Source: Alsobacter sp046349155 | Lineage (GTDB): Bacteria; Pseudomonadota; Alphaproteobacteria; Rhizobiales; Beijerinckiaceae | Length of the DNA stretch: 64,000 nucleotides | Direction: 5' to 3' | Assembly (NCBI GenBank): GCA_046349155.1 | Contig: JAXMCW010000007.1 | Coordinates: 62,001-126,000, forward strand | In this document: one piece after another, positions 45,111 through 57,288 of the stretch | Position numbering within the stretch: the first letter of the stretch is position 1 | How the letters are laid out: each line of letters starts with the position of its first letter | Position numbers and translations under genes: made by a program | Notes under the pieces: generated by a model | What the model was told of the DNA's origin: nothing | What the model saw: only the letters and a program-made list of their open reading frames with translations | Database searches by the model: none

Positions 45111-45250
45111 GGGGTGACACGATCTGACGCCCCGGCTTGGAATCGTGGCAGGGTCGGGAAAGGACGGCGACGCCCGCGCTCGACACGGGCATGGGGAATC
45201 AGCCACCGCTGCCCTGCCGCGCCGGCCGCCGGCGACCAGAGGACGATCGC

Positions 45251-46480
45251 ATGCGCCTGCTCCACACGGCCGACTGGCATATCGGCCAGACGCTGAACGG
45301 CTGGACCCGCCACGCCGAGCATGCCGCCGTGCTCTCCGCCCTGCCGGACGTCGTGGAGGCGCACGACGTCGACGCGCTCGTCGTGGCCGGGGACATTTTC
45401 GACGGGGTCAACCCCTCGGCGGAGTCGCAGCAGCTCCTCTTCGATACGCTGATCGCCCTGCACGACCGCCGGCCCCACCTCACGACGGTGCTGGTCGCCG
45501 GCAACCACGACCCCGCGTGGCGGCTCGAGGCCCCGGCAGGGCTGCTGCAGCGCATCGGCGTCCATGTCGTGGGCGTCATGCACCGCAATGCCGGCTCCAT
45601 CGACCTCGACCGCCACCTCGTGCCGCTGCAGGACCGGCAGGGGCGGGTGCGGGCCCATGTGCTGGCGATCCCCTTCCTGCGCGCCTCCGACCTGCCCGGC
45701 ATGGGCGAGGCCGCGGAGGGCGGCGGATCGCCCATCGTCGCGGCGACGCGCCAGCTCTACGCCGAGGCCGCGCAGGCGGCGCGGGCGCGCGCCGGCGACC
45801 TCCCGCTCCTGGCCACGGGCCACCTGCACTGCGCGGGCGGCCTGGAATGCGAGGGCGCCGAGCGCCGCATCCTGGTGGGGGGCGAGCATGCCGTGCCGCA
45901 CGACGTCTTCCCGGGCGACCTCGCCTATGTCGCCCTCGGCCACCTGCACCGGCCGCAGAGGGTCGGCCGCGACGAGGTGCGCTATTCCGGCTCGACCTTC
46001 CCGCTCTCGGCCACGGAGCTGGAGACGCGCCACGGCCTCAGTCTCGTCTCCCTCGACGGGGCCCGGCTGGCGGTCGAGCACCTTCCCCTGCCCCGGCCGG
46101 TGGCTTGCCATCGGATCCCGCAGCGGGGAGCGCTGCCGCTGCGCGAGCTCGAGGCGGCCCTGGCGGCCCTCGACCTCGATCCCGACTGCCCGCCCGAGCG
46201 CCGGCCTTTCGTGCACGTCGTCCTGGAGCTCGACGGTCCTGCGGCCGGCCTCGCCGGCGAGGCCGAGCAGGTGCTGGAGCGCCACCCCGTGCGCAGCGCC
46301 GGCATCCGCGTCGAGCGCCCGCGCGTCGAGGCCGCCGCTCCGGATGCAGGCCAGGCCGCCCGTTCCCTCGCCGAGACCGACCCGGCCGATCTCTTCGCCC
46401 GCGCCTTCGAGGCGGCCAACGGCGTGCCGCCCGAGCCCAGGCATGTCAGCGCCTTCCACCTCGCCGCGGCGGGAGACTGA
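45251..46480 (+). CDS. sbcD: SbcD, nuclease subunit of the SbcCD (Mre11-Rad50-like) complex
   Basis: Mn2+-dependent exo/endonuclease acting on hairpins and blocked ends. It has 409 residues. Phosphodiesterase motifs in order: ADWHIG (7-12), GDIFD, GNHD, ATGHLH and LGHLHRPQ. The C-terminal capping region is less conserved. The ATG at 45251 is the only start that keeps RLLHTADWH at the N-terminus. It is 3 bp ahead of sbcC. Confidence 0.95.
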   Translation: MRLLHTADWHIGQTLNGWTRHAEHAAVLSALPDVVEAHDVDALVVAGDIFDGVNPSAESQQLLFDTLIALHDRRPHLTTVLVAGNHDPAWRLEAPAGLLQRIGVHVVGVMHRNAGSIDLDRHLVPLQDRQGRVRAHVLAIPFLRASDLPGMGEAAEGGGSPIVAATRQLYAEAAQAARARAGDLPLLATGHLHCAGGLECEGAERRILVGGEHAVPHDVFPGDLAYVALGHLHRPQRVGRDEVRYSGSTFPLSATELETRHGLSLVSLDGARLAVEHLPLPRPVACHRIPQRGALPLRELEAALAALDLDPDCPPERRPFVHVVLELDGPAAGLAGEAEQVLERHPVRSAGIRVERPRVEAAAPDAGQAARSLAETDPADLFARAFEAANGVPPEPRHVSAFHLAAAGD

Positions 46481-46483
46481 GCC

Positions 46484-50245
<3,762 letters not shown>

Positions 50246-50281
50246 CATTAAATCGTTGCTTCAAAAGCACACGTCTGTCGT

Positions 50282-50311
50282 GAAAAGAAAAAGGGGCAGA
50301 TGAACTGCCCC
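50282..50311 (-). terminator. Rho-independent terminator on the - strand (cupin unit)
   Basis: On -: GGGGCAG (50311-50305), loop TTCAT, CTGCCCC (50299-50293), followed by TTTTTCTTTTCA. It would end transcription coming from the cupin gene at 50978, after crossing antisense to the sRNA locus. Confidence 0.75.
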
Positions 50312-50353
50312 CAAATCACTTGCCGTCTGATGCGGCTCACCCTAAATCTGGCG

Positions 50354-50425
50354 GTGCAGCACTTGCTGCGTGCCCTCTTTGGGCGTTTCCTCCCTAGACT
50401 TGGGCCGCCGCAAGGCGGCCTTTTT
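50354..50425 (+). ncRNA. Candidate small RNA resembling the suhB/mmgR (alpha-r8) family
   Basis: About 72 nt with three structural parts. Hairpin GCAGC-ACTT-GCTGC is at 50356-50369 (its 5' side begins just after the predicted start). A small stem GCCC/GGGC is at 50372-50384. Next is a single-stranded stretch holding CCTCC (50389-50393), able to pair with Shine-Dalgarno sequences. A strong terminator GGCCGCC-GCAA-GGCGGCC (50403-50420) plus T5 closes it. Upstream CTTGCC-N17-CTAAAT (50319-50347) fits the alphaproteobacterial housekeeping consensus CTTGAC-N17-CTATAT. The CU-rich loop and length recall rhizobial MmgR; the family name is from memory of its consensus. Confidence 0.7.
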
Positions 50426-50528
50426 GTTGCGACCGCTGTTAGAGCATGAGCGGCGCGCCTCCGCAAGGCCGTTTCGCGGCTGAAAACGCATTTTCGCGCC
50501 ACCCTCTGCCCAAGTCCGAGGCAAAGCC

Positions 50529-50978
50529 TTACGCATTCGCCTCGGGCGGCAGGAAATCCACGTCGTGCGCGGCGGAAAGCTGGATCACGGTGGGAATGTC
50601 CGACTGGTCGTGCAGCGCATTGAACAGCGCTTCCAGCTTGCCCGCGGGCGAGACCCAGAACATGGCCCGGGCGGGCTTGTCCGACTTGTTGAAGTAGCCG
50701 TGGGGGATGCCCTTGGGCATGCGCACGAGGTCGCCGGCCTTGGCCTGCGTCCACACGCCGTCCAGCTTGAGGTCGAGCACGCCGTCGAGCACCAGGATGA
50801 ACTCGTCCTGCGTGGGGTGGGTGTGGACCGGCACGAACTGGCCAGGATCGCTGTTCGTCTCGAAGGCGAAGGTCGTGTCGCAGCTCGCCTTGGGGAAATA
50901 GACCTGCCCCAGGATGTTCCACTTCGTGCCCCTGTAACCCTCGCCCTCCCGCGTGATGCCCTTCTCCAGATCGCTCAT
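50529..50978 (-). CDS. Cupin-domain protein
   Basis: 149 residues. Single cupin barrel with metal-site-like motif PVHTHPTQDEFILVLDG (His-X-His...Glu at about 52-60) and second motif PHGYFNKSDKPARAMFWV. It could be an isomerase, dioxygenase or small-ligand sensor; the substrate is unknown. The ATG at 50978 follows GGGAGGA. Not obviously linked to the neighbouring repair genes, and separated from UdgX by about 75 bp in the same direction. Confidence 0.85.
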   Translation of the reverse strand: MSDLEKGITREGEGYRGTKWNILGQVYFPKASCDTTFAFETNSDPGQFVPVHTHPTQDEFILVLDGVLDLKLDGVWTQAKAGDLVRMPKGIPHGYFNKSDKPARAMFWVSPAGKLEALFNALHDQSDIPTVIQLSAAHDVDFLPPEANA

Positions 50979-51052
50979 GCAGTCCTCCCCCATTGGTTGC
51001 GGCCGGCGGCCGGGCGGCATGATGGCATTCCCGCGGAGCCGCGGCCAAGCCC

Positions 51053-52528
51053 TCAGAGAGGCTCTCGTGGCCGGTCTTGCGCCCATTGGCGCGCCATGGC
51101 GAGGTCGGCGACGAGCCGGCCATAGGCTTCGCGGGCCGCGTCGCGGTCCTCGAGCCGCAGGATGTAGGCGGGGTGGGTCGCGACGAGGCCTGTCCGCCCG
51201 TCGGGCATCCGGAAGGGCCGGCCGCGCATCTGCGTGACGGCGACGGAGCGGCCGAGAATGGCCTCGGCCGCCGAGGCCCCCAGCATCACCACGACGGCCG
51301 GATCGACCTCCGCGAGCTCGCGGACGAGCCACGGCAGGCACGCCTCGATCTCGCCGGAGGATGGCCGCTTGTGGATGCGGCGCTTGCCGCGCGGGGCGAA
51401 CTTGAAATGCTTGACCGCGTTCGTGAGGTACAAGCCTGCGCGGTCCAGCCCAGCCTCGCCCAGCGCACGGTCGAGGACCTGCCCGGCCGGGCCCACGAAG
51501 GGCCGGCCCGCAAGATCCTCCTGGTCGCCGGGCTGTTCGCCCACCAGCATGATCCGCGCACCGGCCGGGCCCTGCCCCGGCACGCCCTGGGTCGCCGGCT
51601 CCCAGAGCGGGCAGCGCCGGCACCCGCGCACCGCGTCGGCGAGGGTGACGGCGCCCGGCTCGCCGGCGCCGGCGGTCGCCTCCGCCCCTCGACGGGCCAC
51701 CGGCAGGGTCGGCGCGGCCTCCACCATCCTCGCCGCCCGGGCGGGGGCCTCGGCGACGAGGCCGCGGATCAAGGCCGCCTCCGGCAGGTTGCGCCAGAAG
51801 CGCTTGGGCATCTCGGCCCGCATCGCGTCGGGATTGACGCGGGCGGGGTTGAAGATGTTGGCGTAGTAGCTGCGCCAAAGCGCCTCCAGGGCGTCGTCGT
51901 CGGGCGCGTCGCGCCGGCTCGCGCCGGTCCCGAAGACCAGACGCTCCCCTGTCCAGTGGACGCTGCGGCGAGGCGTGAGGATGGACCAGGCCAGGCTGGC
52001 GAAGCGCTTCGCGAAGAAGGGGGCGGCGGCCTCCTCGACGAAGTGCTCCGGCTCGTACCAGGCGACGAAGCGCTCTCCCTCGACCGTCGCGATGTCGCGA
52101 AAGCGGACAAAGGCGTGCATCTTGTGGATCTCGCGGCGCACCGCCTTGGCCATCCCCGCGATTCGCGCCACGTCGCGGTCGCTGGCGAGCGAGAGCAGAC
52201 CCGGCTCGTCGTGGAGGCGCCACAGGACGCGATAGACAAGGGCGAAGCGGGCGGGATCGCGGTGCAGCAGCGCCGCCTCAGCCTGGTCGAGGAAGGCGCG
52301 GCCGACGCGCGGCGCGGCGCGGACGGGCGCGGCCTGCAGCACAGCGTCCACGCCCTCGTCGACATCGCCGGCCAGGAGGTCCGCCTCGCGCTCGCCTGTC
52401 TCCCAGAGGATCCGCTCCGGAGGAACGCCCCGGGCCAGCAGCGCCCTCGCCATGTCCCGAAAACCGCCGGCATCGGCGGGGCCGGAGAGCCGGACGCGCA
52501 GGGCCGGAGGGGCGAGCAGGCCGGGCAC
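51053..52528 (-). CDS. UdgX-type uracil-DNA glycosylase with N-terminal DUF4130 domain
   Basis: 491 residues. The N-terminal DUF4130-like part (about 1-240, with ILWETGEREADLL and IHKMHAFVRFRDI) is joined to a family-4-like UDG. Iron-sulfur cysteine CRRCPLWEPATQ and motif GEQPGDQEDLAGRPFVGPAG (part GEQPGDQED) are present. The UdgX hallmark loop KRRIHKRP includes His386, the residue known to bond covalently to uracil sites in Mycobacterium UdgX. A GTG start at 52528, 5 bp after the upstream stop, is chosen; the frame to 52825 lies within the neighbour. Confidence 0.92.
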   Translation of the reverse strand: MPGLLAPPALRVRLSGPADAGGFRDMARALLARGVPPERILWETGEREADLLAGDVDEGVDAVLQAAPVRAAPRVGRAFLDQAEAALLHRDPARFALVYRVLWRLHDEPGLLSLASDRDVARIAGMAKAVRREIHKMHAFVRFRDIATVEGERFVAWYEPEHFVEEAAAPFFAKRFASLAWSILTPRRSVHWTGERLVFGTGASRRDAPDDDALEALWRSYYANIFNPARVNPDAMRAEMPKRFWRNLPEAALIRGLVAEAPARAARMVEAAPTLPVARRGAEATAGAGEPGAVTLADAVRGCRRCPLWEPATQGVPGQGPAGARIMLVGEQPGDQEDLAGRPFVGPAGQVLDRALGEAGLDRAGLYLTNAVKHFKFAPRGKRRIHKRPSSGEIEACLPWLVRELAEVDPAVVVMLGASAAEAILGRSVAVTQMRGRPFRMPDGRTGLVATHPAYILRLEDRDAAREAYGRLVADLAMARQWAQDRPREPL

Positions 52529-52533
52529 GGGCG

Positions 52534-53763
52534 TCAGGCGGCGGCGAAGAGGTCGAGCTGCCTTGGCGAAGGCGCGAGCCGGCCGGCGAGGTCCGCACGG
52601 TCGAGGAGCCCGGTCGGCCGGTGGTCGGGCAGCACGATGAAGGGCGCGGCCTTCCTGAACGGCACGCGCAGGCGAGCCAGGTCGTCGGCGCGCAGGCTGC
52701 GCACCCGGCGCGAGGCGACGATGCGGTCGACGGTCCGCACGCCCAGCCCGGGCACGCGCAGGAGTTCCTCCCGGCTCGCCCGGTTCACGTCGAGCGGGAA
52801 GCGATCCCGGTGCTTCAGCGCCCACGCGAGCTTGGGGTCCATGCCGAGCGCCAGCATGCCGCCCTCCCCGCCCGCCACGATCTCCTCCACGTCGAAGCCG
52901 TAGAAGCGCATCAGCCAGTCGGCCTGGTAGAGTCGGTTCTCGCGCACGAGCGGCGCGGGCTTCAGCGGCAGGCCCTGGCTCGAATCCGGGATGGGGCTGA
53001 AGGCGGAGTAGTAGACGCGCTTCAGCCGGTAGCTGCCATAGAGCGAGGCGCTGGTCGCCAGGATGCGTGCGTCGTCGGCGTCGTCCGCGCCGACGATCAT
53101 CTGCGTCGACTGGCCGGCCGGCGCGAAGCGGCGGCGCGGCGTGCGGGCCGGGGCGGCCCCCTCCTCGATCGTCTCGCGCAGATGGCCCATGGAGCGGCGG
53201 ATGGCGCCGATCTCCTTGCGCGGCGCGAGCCGCTCCAGGCTGTCGGGCTTGGGCAGCTCGATGTTGACGCTCAGCCGGTCGGCCCAGCGGCCCGCCTCCT
53301 CGACGAGGCGGGGATCGGCGTTCGGGATCACCTTGAGGTGGATGTAGCCCCGGAAATGGTGCGTTTCGCGCAGGGTCCGCGCCACGCGCACCAGTTCCTC
53401 CATCGTGTAGTCCGGGCTGCGGATGATGCCCGAGGACAGGAACAGGCCCTCGATGTAGTTGCGCTTGTAGAAGCCGAGCGTCAGGGCGACGACCTCCTCC
53501 ACCGTGAAGCGCGCCCGCCGCACGTGGCTGGACGAGCGGTTGATGCAGTACAGGCAGTCATAGATGCAGGCATTGGTCAGCAAAATCTTGAGCAGCGAGA
53601 CGCACCGCCCGTCCGGCGTGTAGCTGTGGCAGATTCCGGCCCCTCCAGAAGAGCCTATGCCCTTGCGGTCGGAGCTGTCGCGCTTCGCGCCCCCGCTCGA
53701 GGCGCAGGACGCATCGTACTTGGCCGCGTCCGCCAGGATCTCCAGCTTGCCGAGCAGGTCCAT
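52534..53763 (-). CDS. Putative DNA modification/repair radical SAM protein
   Basis: 409 residues. Radical-SAM cluster C66-X3-C70-X2-C73 in NACIYDCLYCINR. The C-terminal helix-hairpin-helix around 325-355 (DVNRASREELLRVPGLGVRT) suggests DNA binding. This family is regularly encoded next to UdgX with a DUF4130 domain, as here, and is annotated as a putative DNA repair enzyme; the reaction is unknown. The ATG at 53763 follows GAGGAAAT and lies 31 bp from an SOS box. Confidence 0.92.
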   Translation of the reverse strand: MDLLGKLEILADAAKYDASCASSGGAKRDSSDRKGIGSSGGAGICHSYTPDGRCVSLLKILLTNACIYDCLYCINRSSSHVRRARFTVEEVVALTLGFYKRNYIEGLFLSSGIIRSPDYTMEELVRVARTLRETHHFRGYIHLKVIPNADPRLVEEAGRWADRLSVNIELPKPDSLERLAPRKEIGAIRRSMGHLRETIEEGAAPARTPRRRFAPAGQSTQMIVGADDADDARILATSASLYGSYRLKRVYYSAFSPIPDSSQGLPLKPAPLVRENRLYQADWLMRFYGFDVEEIVAGGEGGMLALGMDPKLAWALKHRDRFPLDVNRASREELLRVPGLGVRTVDRIVASRRVRSLRADDLARLRVPFRKAAPFIVLPDHRPTGLLDRADLAGRLAPSPRQLDLFAAA

Positions 53764-54118
53764 GATTTCCTCCGTGAGTCGGCAGAGTATAAAGTTCGTC
53801 GTTTGTTCTCAATCTGCTTCGCGCGCCGGGGCGTGCGGCCAACCGCCACGTGGCCGCCTCCAGGTGGACAGCGCGGCAACGCAAGCCTGTCTTCCGGCCG
53901 GCGCGGGACGGGCTGTTTCGTCCCGTCCAGCCTGCAATGACGATATCCGACGGGCCCGGATGCCTGGTGATGTCCAGCAAAGCAGAGCCTGAGCTCGACG
54001 TCGAGCCGACGCTGTATGGCAAAGCTCAAGTCCATAGTGTCTTTCATTCTGATTTTTGCTTGATTGTCCTTGTTCTCCAGACGCTGCCGGGCGAGAAGGA
54101 TGCTTTACGGAAACCCCC
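53764..54118. other. Intergenic region between the SOS-linked repair pair and the histidine kinase
   Basis: Contains the LexA box at 53794-53808. The rest (53813-54118) has no gene with a ribosome site. An A/T-richer stretch at 54035-54085 probably carries the kinase promoter, but no convincing -35/-10 pair was seen. Confidence 0.6.
53794..53808. promoter_or_regulatory. Alphaproteobacterial LexA (SOS) box, GTTC-N7-GTTC
   Basis: GTTCGTCGTTTGTTC fits the direct repeat known for LexA of Alphaproteobacteria exactly. On - it lies between a TTGAGA (53812-53807) and a TATACT (53791-53786) element, so bound LexA would block the repair-gene promoter. The start codon of the radical SAM gene is at 53763. 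Confidence 0.85.
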
Positions 54119-55612
54119 ATGCCCGTCTCCCGTGCCGCGTTTATCAGAACGACCCTTCTCTATCTTCTCGGCGGGATCGCGGTGCTTGTGGTCATCGTCT
54201 CGACGAGCGTCTGGCTGACGCTGCAGTCGCGCGCCTATTTCGACCGCGTGGTGGCGGCGCGCGAGGTGCGCAACCGCGCCGCCGATCTGCTGTCCCTCGT
54301 GCAGGACGCCGAGACGGGCCAGAGAGGCTACCTCCTGACGGCCGAGCAGAGCTTCCTGGCGCCCTACGAGACGGCCCGGAAGGAGTTCGACGACAGGCTC
54401 GCCGCGCTGGACAGGGCGGTACCGGTCGAGTCGGAGATCCGGCCGGATTTCGAGGCGCTGCGCGACACCCTGCGGCAGAAGATGAAGGAGCTGGCCGACA
54501 CGGTGGGCCTGACCGAGGGCGGCCAGCACGACGCGGCGCTCGCCCTGCTGCGGGAGGGTCGAGGGCGCCAGCTCATGGACGACGCAAGGGCGCGCTTCAC
54601 GAAGATCCTCGCGCTGGCGGAGTTCGACCTTGCCAAGCGCAGCGAGGCCCAGTCCAGCGCCACCTTCGCGCTTCTCTGGGTCACCAGCGCCGGCGCCGTG
54701 ATCATCCTGCTCATGGCCGGGGCCGGGGCCTGGACGATCTTCCAGTACACGCGCGAGTTGATGAAGGCGCGGACCGAGCTCGAGAGCCTCAATGCGGAGC
54801 TCGAGGACAGGGTGCAGCAACGGACCCAGGCGCTGCACAAGGCCAATGCCGAGATCCAGCGTTTCGCCTACATCGTCACCCACGACCTGCGCGCGCCGCT
54901 CGTCAACATCATGGGCTTCACGAGCGAGCTCGAGGCCACGTTCAGGCCGATCGGCGACTACATTACGGCCGAGGGTCCGGCCCGCGAGGCGCTGGAGGGG
55001 GAAGCCCGGCAGGCCCTGACCGAGGACGTGCCGGAGGCGATCGGCTTCATCCGTTCCTCCACGCGCAAGATGGACGGGCTGATCAACGCCATCCTCAAGA
55101 TCTCCCGCGAGGGCAGCCGCACGCTGAAGCCGGAGCGCGTCGACCTGCGCACCGCGCTGGAAAACGCCGCCGGCGCGGTGCGGCACCAGTCGAGCCAGGA
55201 TGGCGGCGGCATCGAGGTCGAGGTCGAGGCTCCGGCCATCGTCACCGACCGCCTGTCGCTGGACCAGGTGCTTGGCAACCTGCTCGACAATGCCGTGAAG
55301 TACCGCGCGCCCGACCGGCCCATCACGATCGACCTGCGGGCGCGCAGGCTGCGCGGCGGGCTCGTCGCCATCGAGGTCGCCGACAACGGACGCGGCATCG
55401 CCCCGGCCGACCACGAGCGAATCTTCGAGCTGTTCCGCCGCTCGGGCAGCCAGGATACGCCCGGCGAGGGCATTGGCCTCGCCCATGTCCGAACCCTCGT
55501 GCGCAACCTCGGGGGAGACATCACCGTTGCTTCGATTCCTGGTCGGGGCAGCACGTTCACGATCACCTTGCCGCCCGACCTGCGGGCCATCAAACGGAGC
55601 GACCTGCCGTGA
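54119..55612 (+). CDS. CHASE3-domain sensor histidine kinase
   Basis: 497 residues. TM1 about 10-32; periplasmic CHASE3 sensor about 35-180 (AETGQRGYLLTAEQSFL); TM2 about 188-212; a short coiled coil; HisKA with H255 in VTHDLRAPL; HATPase with N box NLLDNAVKY, G1 DNGRGI and G2 GEGIGLAHV. The output looks like a phytochrome-type kinase that lacks the photosensor. The stop overlaps the next gene's GTG (GTGA), so it is paired with that regulator. The ligand is unknown. Confidence 0.92.
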   Translation: MPVSRAAFIRTTLLYLLGGIAVLVVIVSTSVWLTLQSRAYFDRVVAAREVRNRAADLLSLVQDAETGQRGYLLTAEQSFLAPYETARKEFDDRLAALDRAVPVESEIRPDFEALRDTLRQKMKELADTVGLTEGGQHDAALALLREGRGRQLMDDARARFTKILALAEFDLAKRSEAQSSATFALLWVTSAGAVIILLMAGAGAWTIFQYTRELMKARTELESLNAELEDRVQQRTQALHKANAEIQRFAYIVTHDLRAPLVNIMGFTSELEATFRPIGDYITAEGPAREALEGEARQALTEDVPEAIGFIRSSTRKMDGLINAILKISREGSRTLKPERVDLRTALENAAGAVRHQSSQDGGGIEVEVEAPAIVTDRLSLDQVLGNLLDNAVKYRAPDRPITIDLRARRLRGGLVAIEVADNGRGIAPADHERIFELFRRSGSQDTPGEGIGLAHVRTLVRNLGGDITVASIPGRGSTFTITLPPDLRAIKRSDLP

Positions 55613-56055
55613 GCCACAGCGCCAAGCCCGTCACCATCGTGATGATCGAGGACGATGACGGGCATGCCCGGCTCATCGAGAAGAACATCCGCCGCGCCGG
55701 CGTGAACAACGAGATCCTGCCCTTCCGCAGCGGCACGGAGGCCCTGGACTTCCTGTTCGGCCCCGACGGATCGGGCGAGGTGAGCGCCGGGCGCTACCTC
55801 CTCATCCTGCTCGACCTCAACCTGCCGGACATGGGCGGCGTCGACATCCTGGAGCGGGTCAAGGCCAATCCCCACACGCGCCGCTCCCCGGTCGTCGTGC
55901 TGACCACGACGGACGACAGCCGGGAGGTGCAGCGCTGCTATGATCTCGGCGCCAACGTGTACATCACGAAGCCCGTGGATTATGAAGGCTTCGCACACGC
56001 GATCCGGCAGCTGGGCTTGTTCTTTTCCGTCATGCAAGTCCCTGAGACGCCGTAG
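55609..56055 (+). CDS. Rcp1-like single-domain response regulator
   Basis: 148 residues, receiver only. Acidic pocket MIEDDDGH near the N-terminus, phosphoacceptor D69 in LLDLNLPDM, conserved T and K in LTTTDDS and YITKPVDY. It resembles Rcp1, the cyanobacterial phytochrome partner. With no output domain it should act by protein contact, perhaps on the next gene's product. GTG start at 55609. Confidence 0.93.
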   Translation: MSHSAKPVTIVMIEDDDGHARLIEKNIRRAGVNNEILPFRSGTEALDFLFGPDGSGEVSAGRYLLILLDLNLPDMGGVDILERVKANPHTRRSPVVVLTTTDDSREVQRCYDLGANVYITKPVDYEGFAHAIRQLGLFFSVMQVPETP

Positions 56056-56103
56056 CAATTGTCAACCCGGAGCGTGCTCCGGGAGCGGGACCCGACGAAC
56101 GAT

Positions 56104-57156
56104 ATGCCGAACCGGACCCTTCGGGTGCTCTATATCGACGATGACGTCGCCATCGGCCGTCTCGTGCAGCGCATCCTGACGCGCCGCGGCTATGCGGTGG
56201 AGTGCCTGTCGACCGCGCAGGAGGGCCTGGCCCGGATCGACGGCGAGGACATCGACGTCGTGGTGCTCGACCACGACCTCGGCGTCGCGAGCGGGCTGGA
56301 CGTGCTGTCGGCGCTGCGCGACCGGCCCGGGGCGCCGCCCGTGGTCTATGTCACGGCCTCGGCGGAGCTCTCCATCGCCGTGGCCGCGCTCAAGGCGGGC
56401 GCCGTCGACTACGTGGTCAAGACGGTCGGGGACGACTTCGAGGTCCTGCTGGTGGCCGCCATCGAGCAGTCGCTCGAGAAGGCGCGGCTGCGACGGCAGA
56501 AGGAGCTCGCCGAGCGCGAGGTTCGCGAGGCCCGCGACAAGGCCGTGCTGCTGCTGGCCGAGGTCAACCACCGCGTCGCCAACAGCCTGGCGCTGGCGAT
56601 CTCCCTCGTGCGCATGCAGGCGGCGGCGCTGCAGGATTCCGAGGCCAAGGCCGCGCTCGCCGAGACGCAGAACCGCATCGCGGCCATCGCCAAGCTCCAC
56701 CGCAGCCTCTACACGTCCGAGGACGTGCGCTCGGTCAATCTCGCGGCCTACCTGGAAGGGCTGGCCGGGGAACTCGCCGACACTCTCACGGCCGACGGCC
56801 GCACGCCGGCCCTGCGGCTGGACCTCTCCCCCGTCCAGGTGCCGACCGACAAGGCGGTGTCGATCGGCATGGTCGCGACCGAACTCGTCACCAACGCCGT
56901 GAAATATGCCTATCCGCCGGAAACGACGGGGGACGTCCGGCTCATCCTGCGCGCGCGCGACGACGGCGGCTTCGTGCTCAGGGTGGAGGATGACGGCGTC
57001 GGCTACGGCGTGGCGGAGCCCGGGCAGGGCTCGGGGCTCGGCAGCAAGATCGTGGGATCTCTTGTGCGGGCGCTGAAGTCCGACCTGCGCTACGAGCGGG
57101 GCTCCCCCGGCACGCAGATCGTGCTGGAGGTCGAGGGCGAGGCGGCCAAGGCCTGA
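56104..57156 (+). CDS. Receiver-HWE/HisKA_2 hybrid histidine kinase
   Basis: 350 residues. N-terminal receiver with D56 (VVVLDHDLG); a coiled-coil linker about 125-148; HisKA_2-type phosphoacceptor H156 in EVNHRVANSLALAIS; HATPase N box ATELVTNAVKY and DDGVGYG. Such response-regulator kinases often act in the general stress response of Alphaproteobacteria. ATG at 56104 preferred over TTG at 56059. It is 48 bp after the single-domain regulator. Confidence 0.9.
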   Translation: MPNRTLRVLYIDDDVAIGRLVQRILTRRGYAVECLSTAQEGLARIDGEDIDVVVLDHDLGVASGLDVLSALRDRPGAPPVVYVTASAELSIAVAALKAGAVDYVVKTVGDDFEVLLVAAIEQSLEKARLRRQKELAEREVREARDKAVLLLAEVNHRVANSLALAISLVRMQAAALQDSEAKAALAETQNRIAAIAKLHRSLYTSEDVRSVNLAAYLEGLAGELADTLTADGRTPALRLDLSPVQVPTDKAVSIGMVATELVTNAVKYAYPPETTGDVRLILRARDDGGFVLRVEDDGVGYGVAEPGQGSGLGSKIVGSLVRALKSDLRYERGSPGTQIVLEVEGEAAKA

Positions 57157-57288
57157 GGGCCGGGCTGGCCCGGAGGCGGCGTTCGCCCTTGAGCCCGCGG
57201 CGCGCGGGGACCGGCGTCGCGCCGACTTGATCTGGAGCAGATCCGGCGCCGCGGCTTTGCGCTATGACGGCTGCGACAGGAGACTGCC

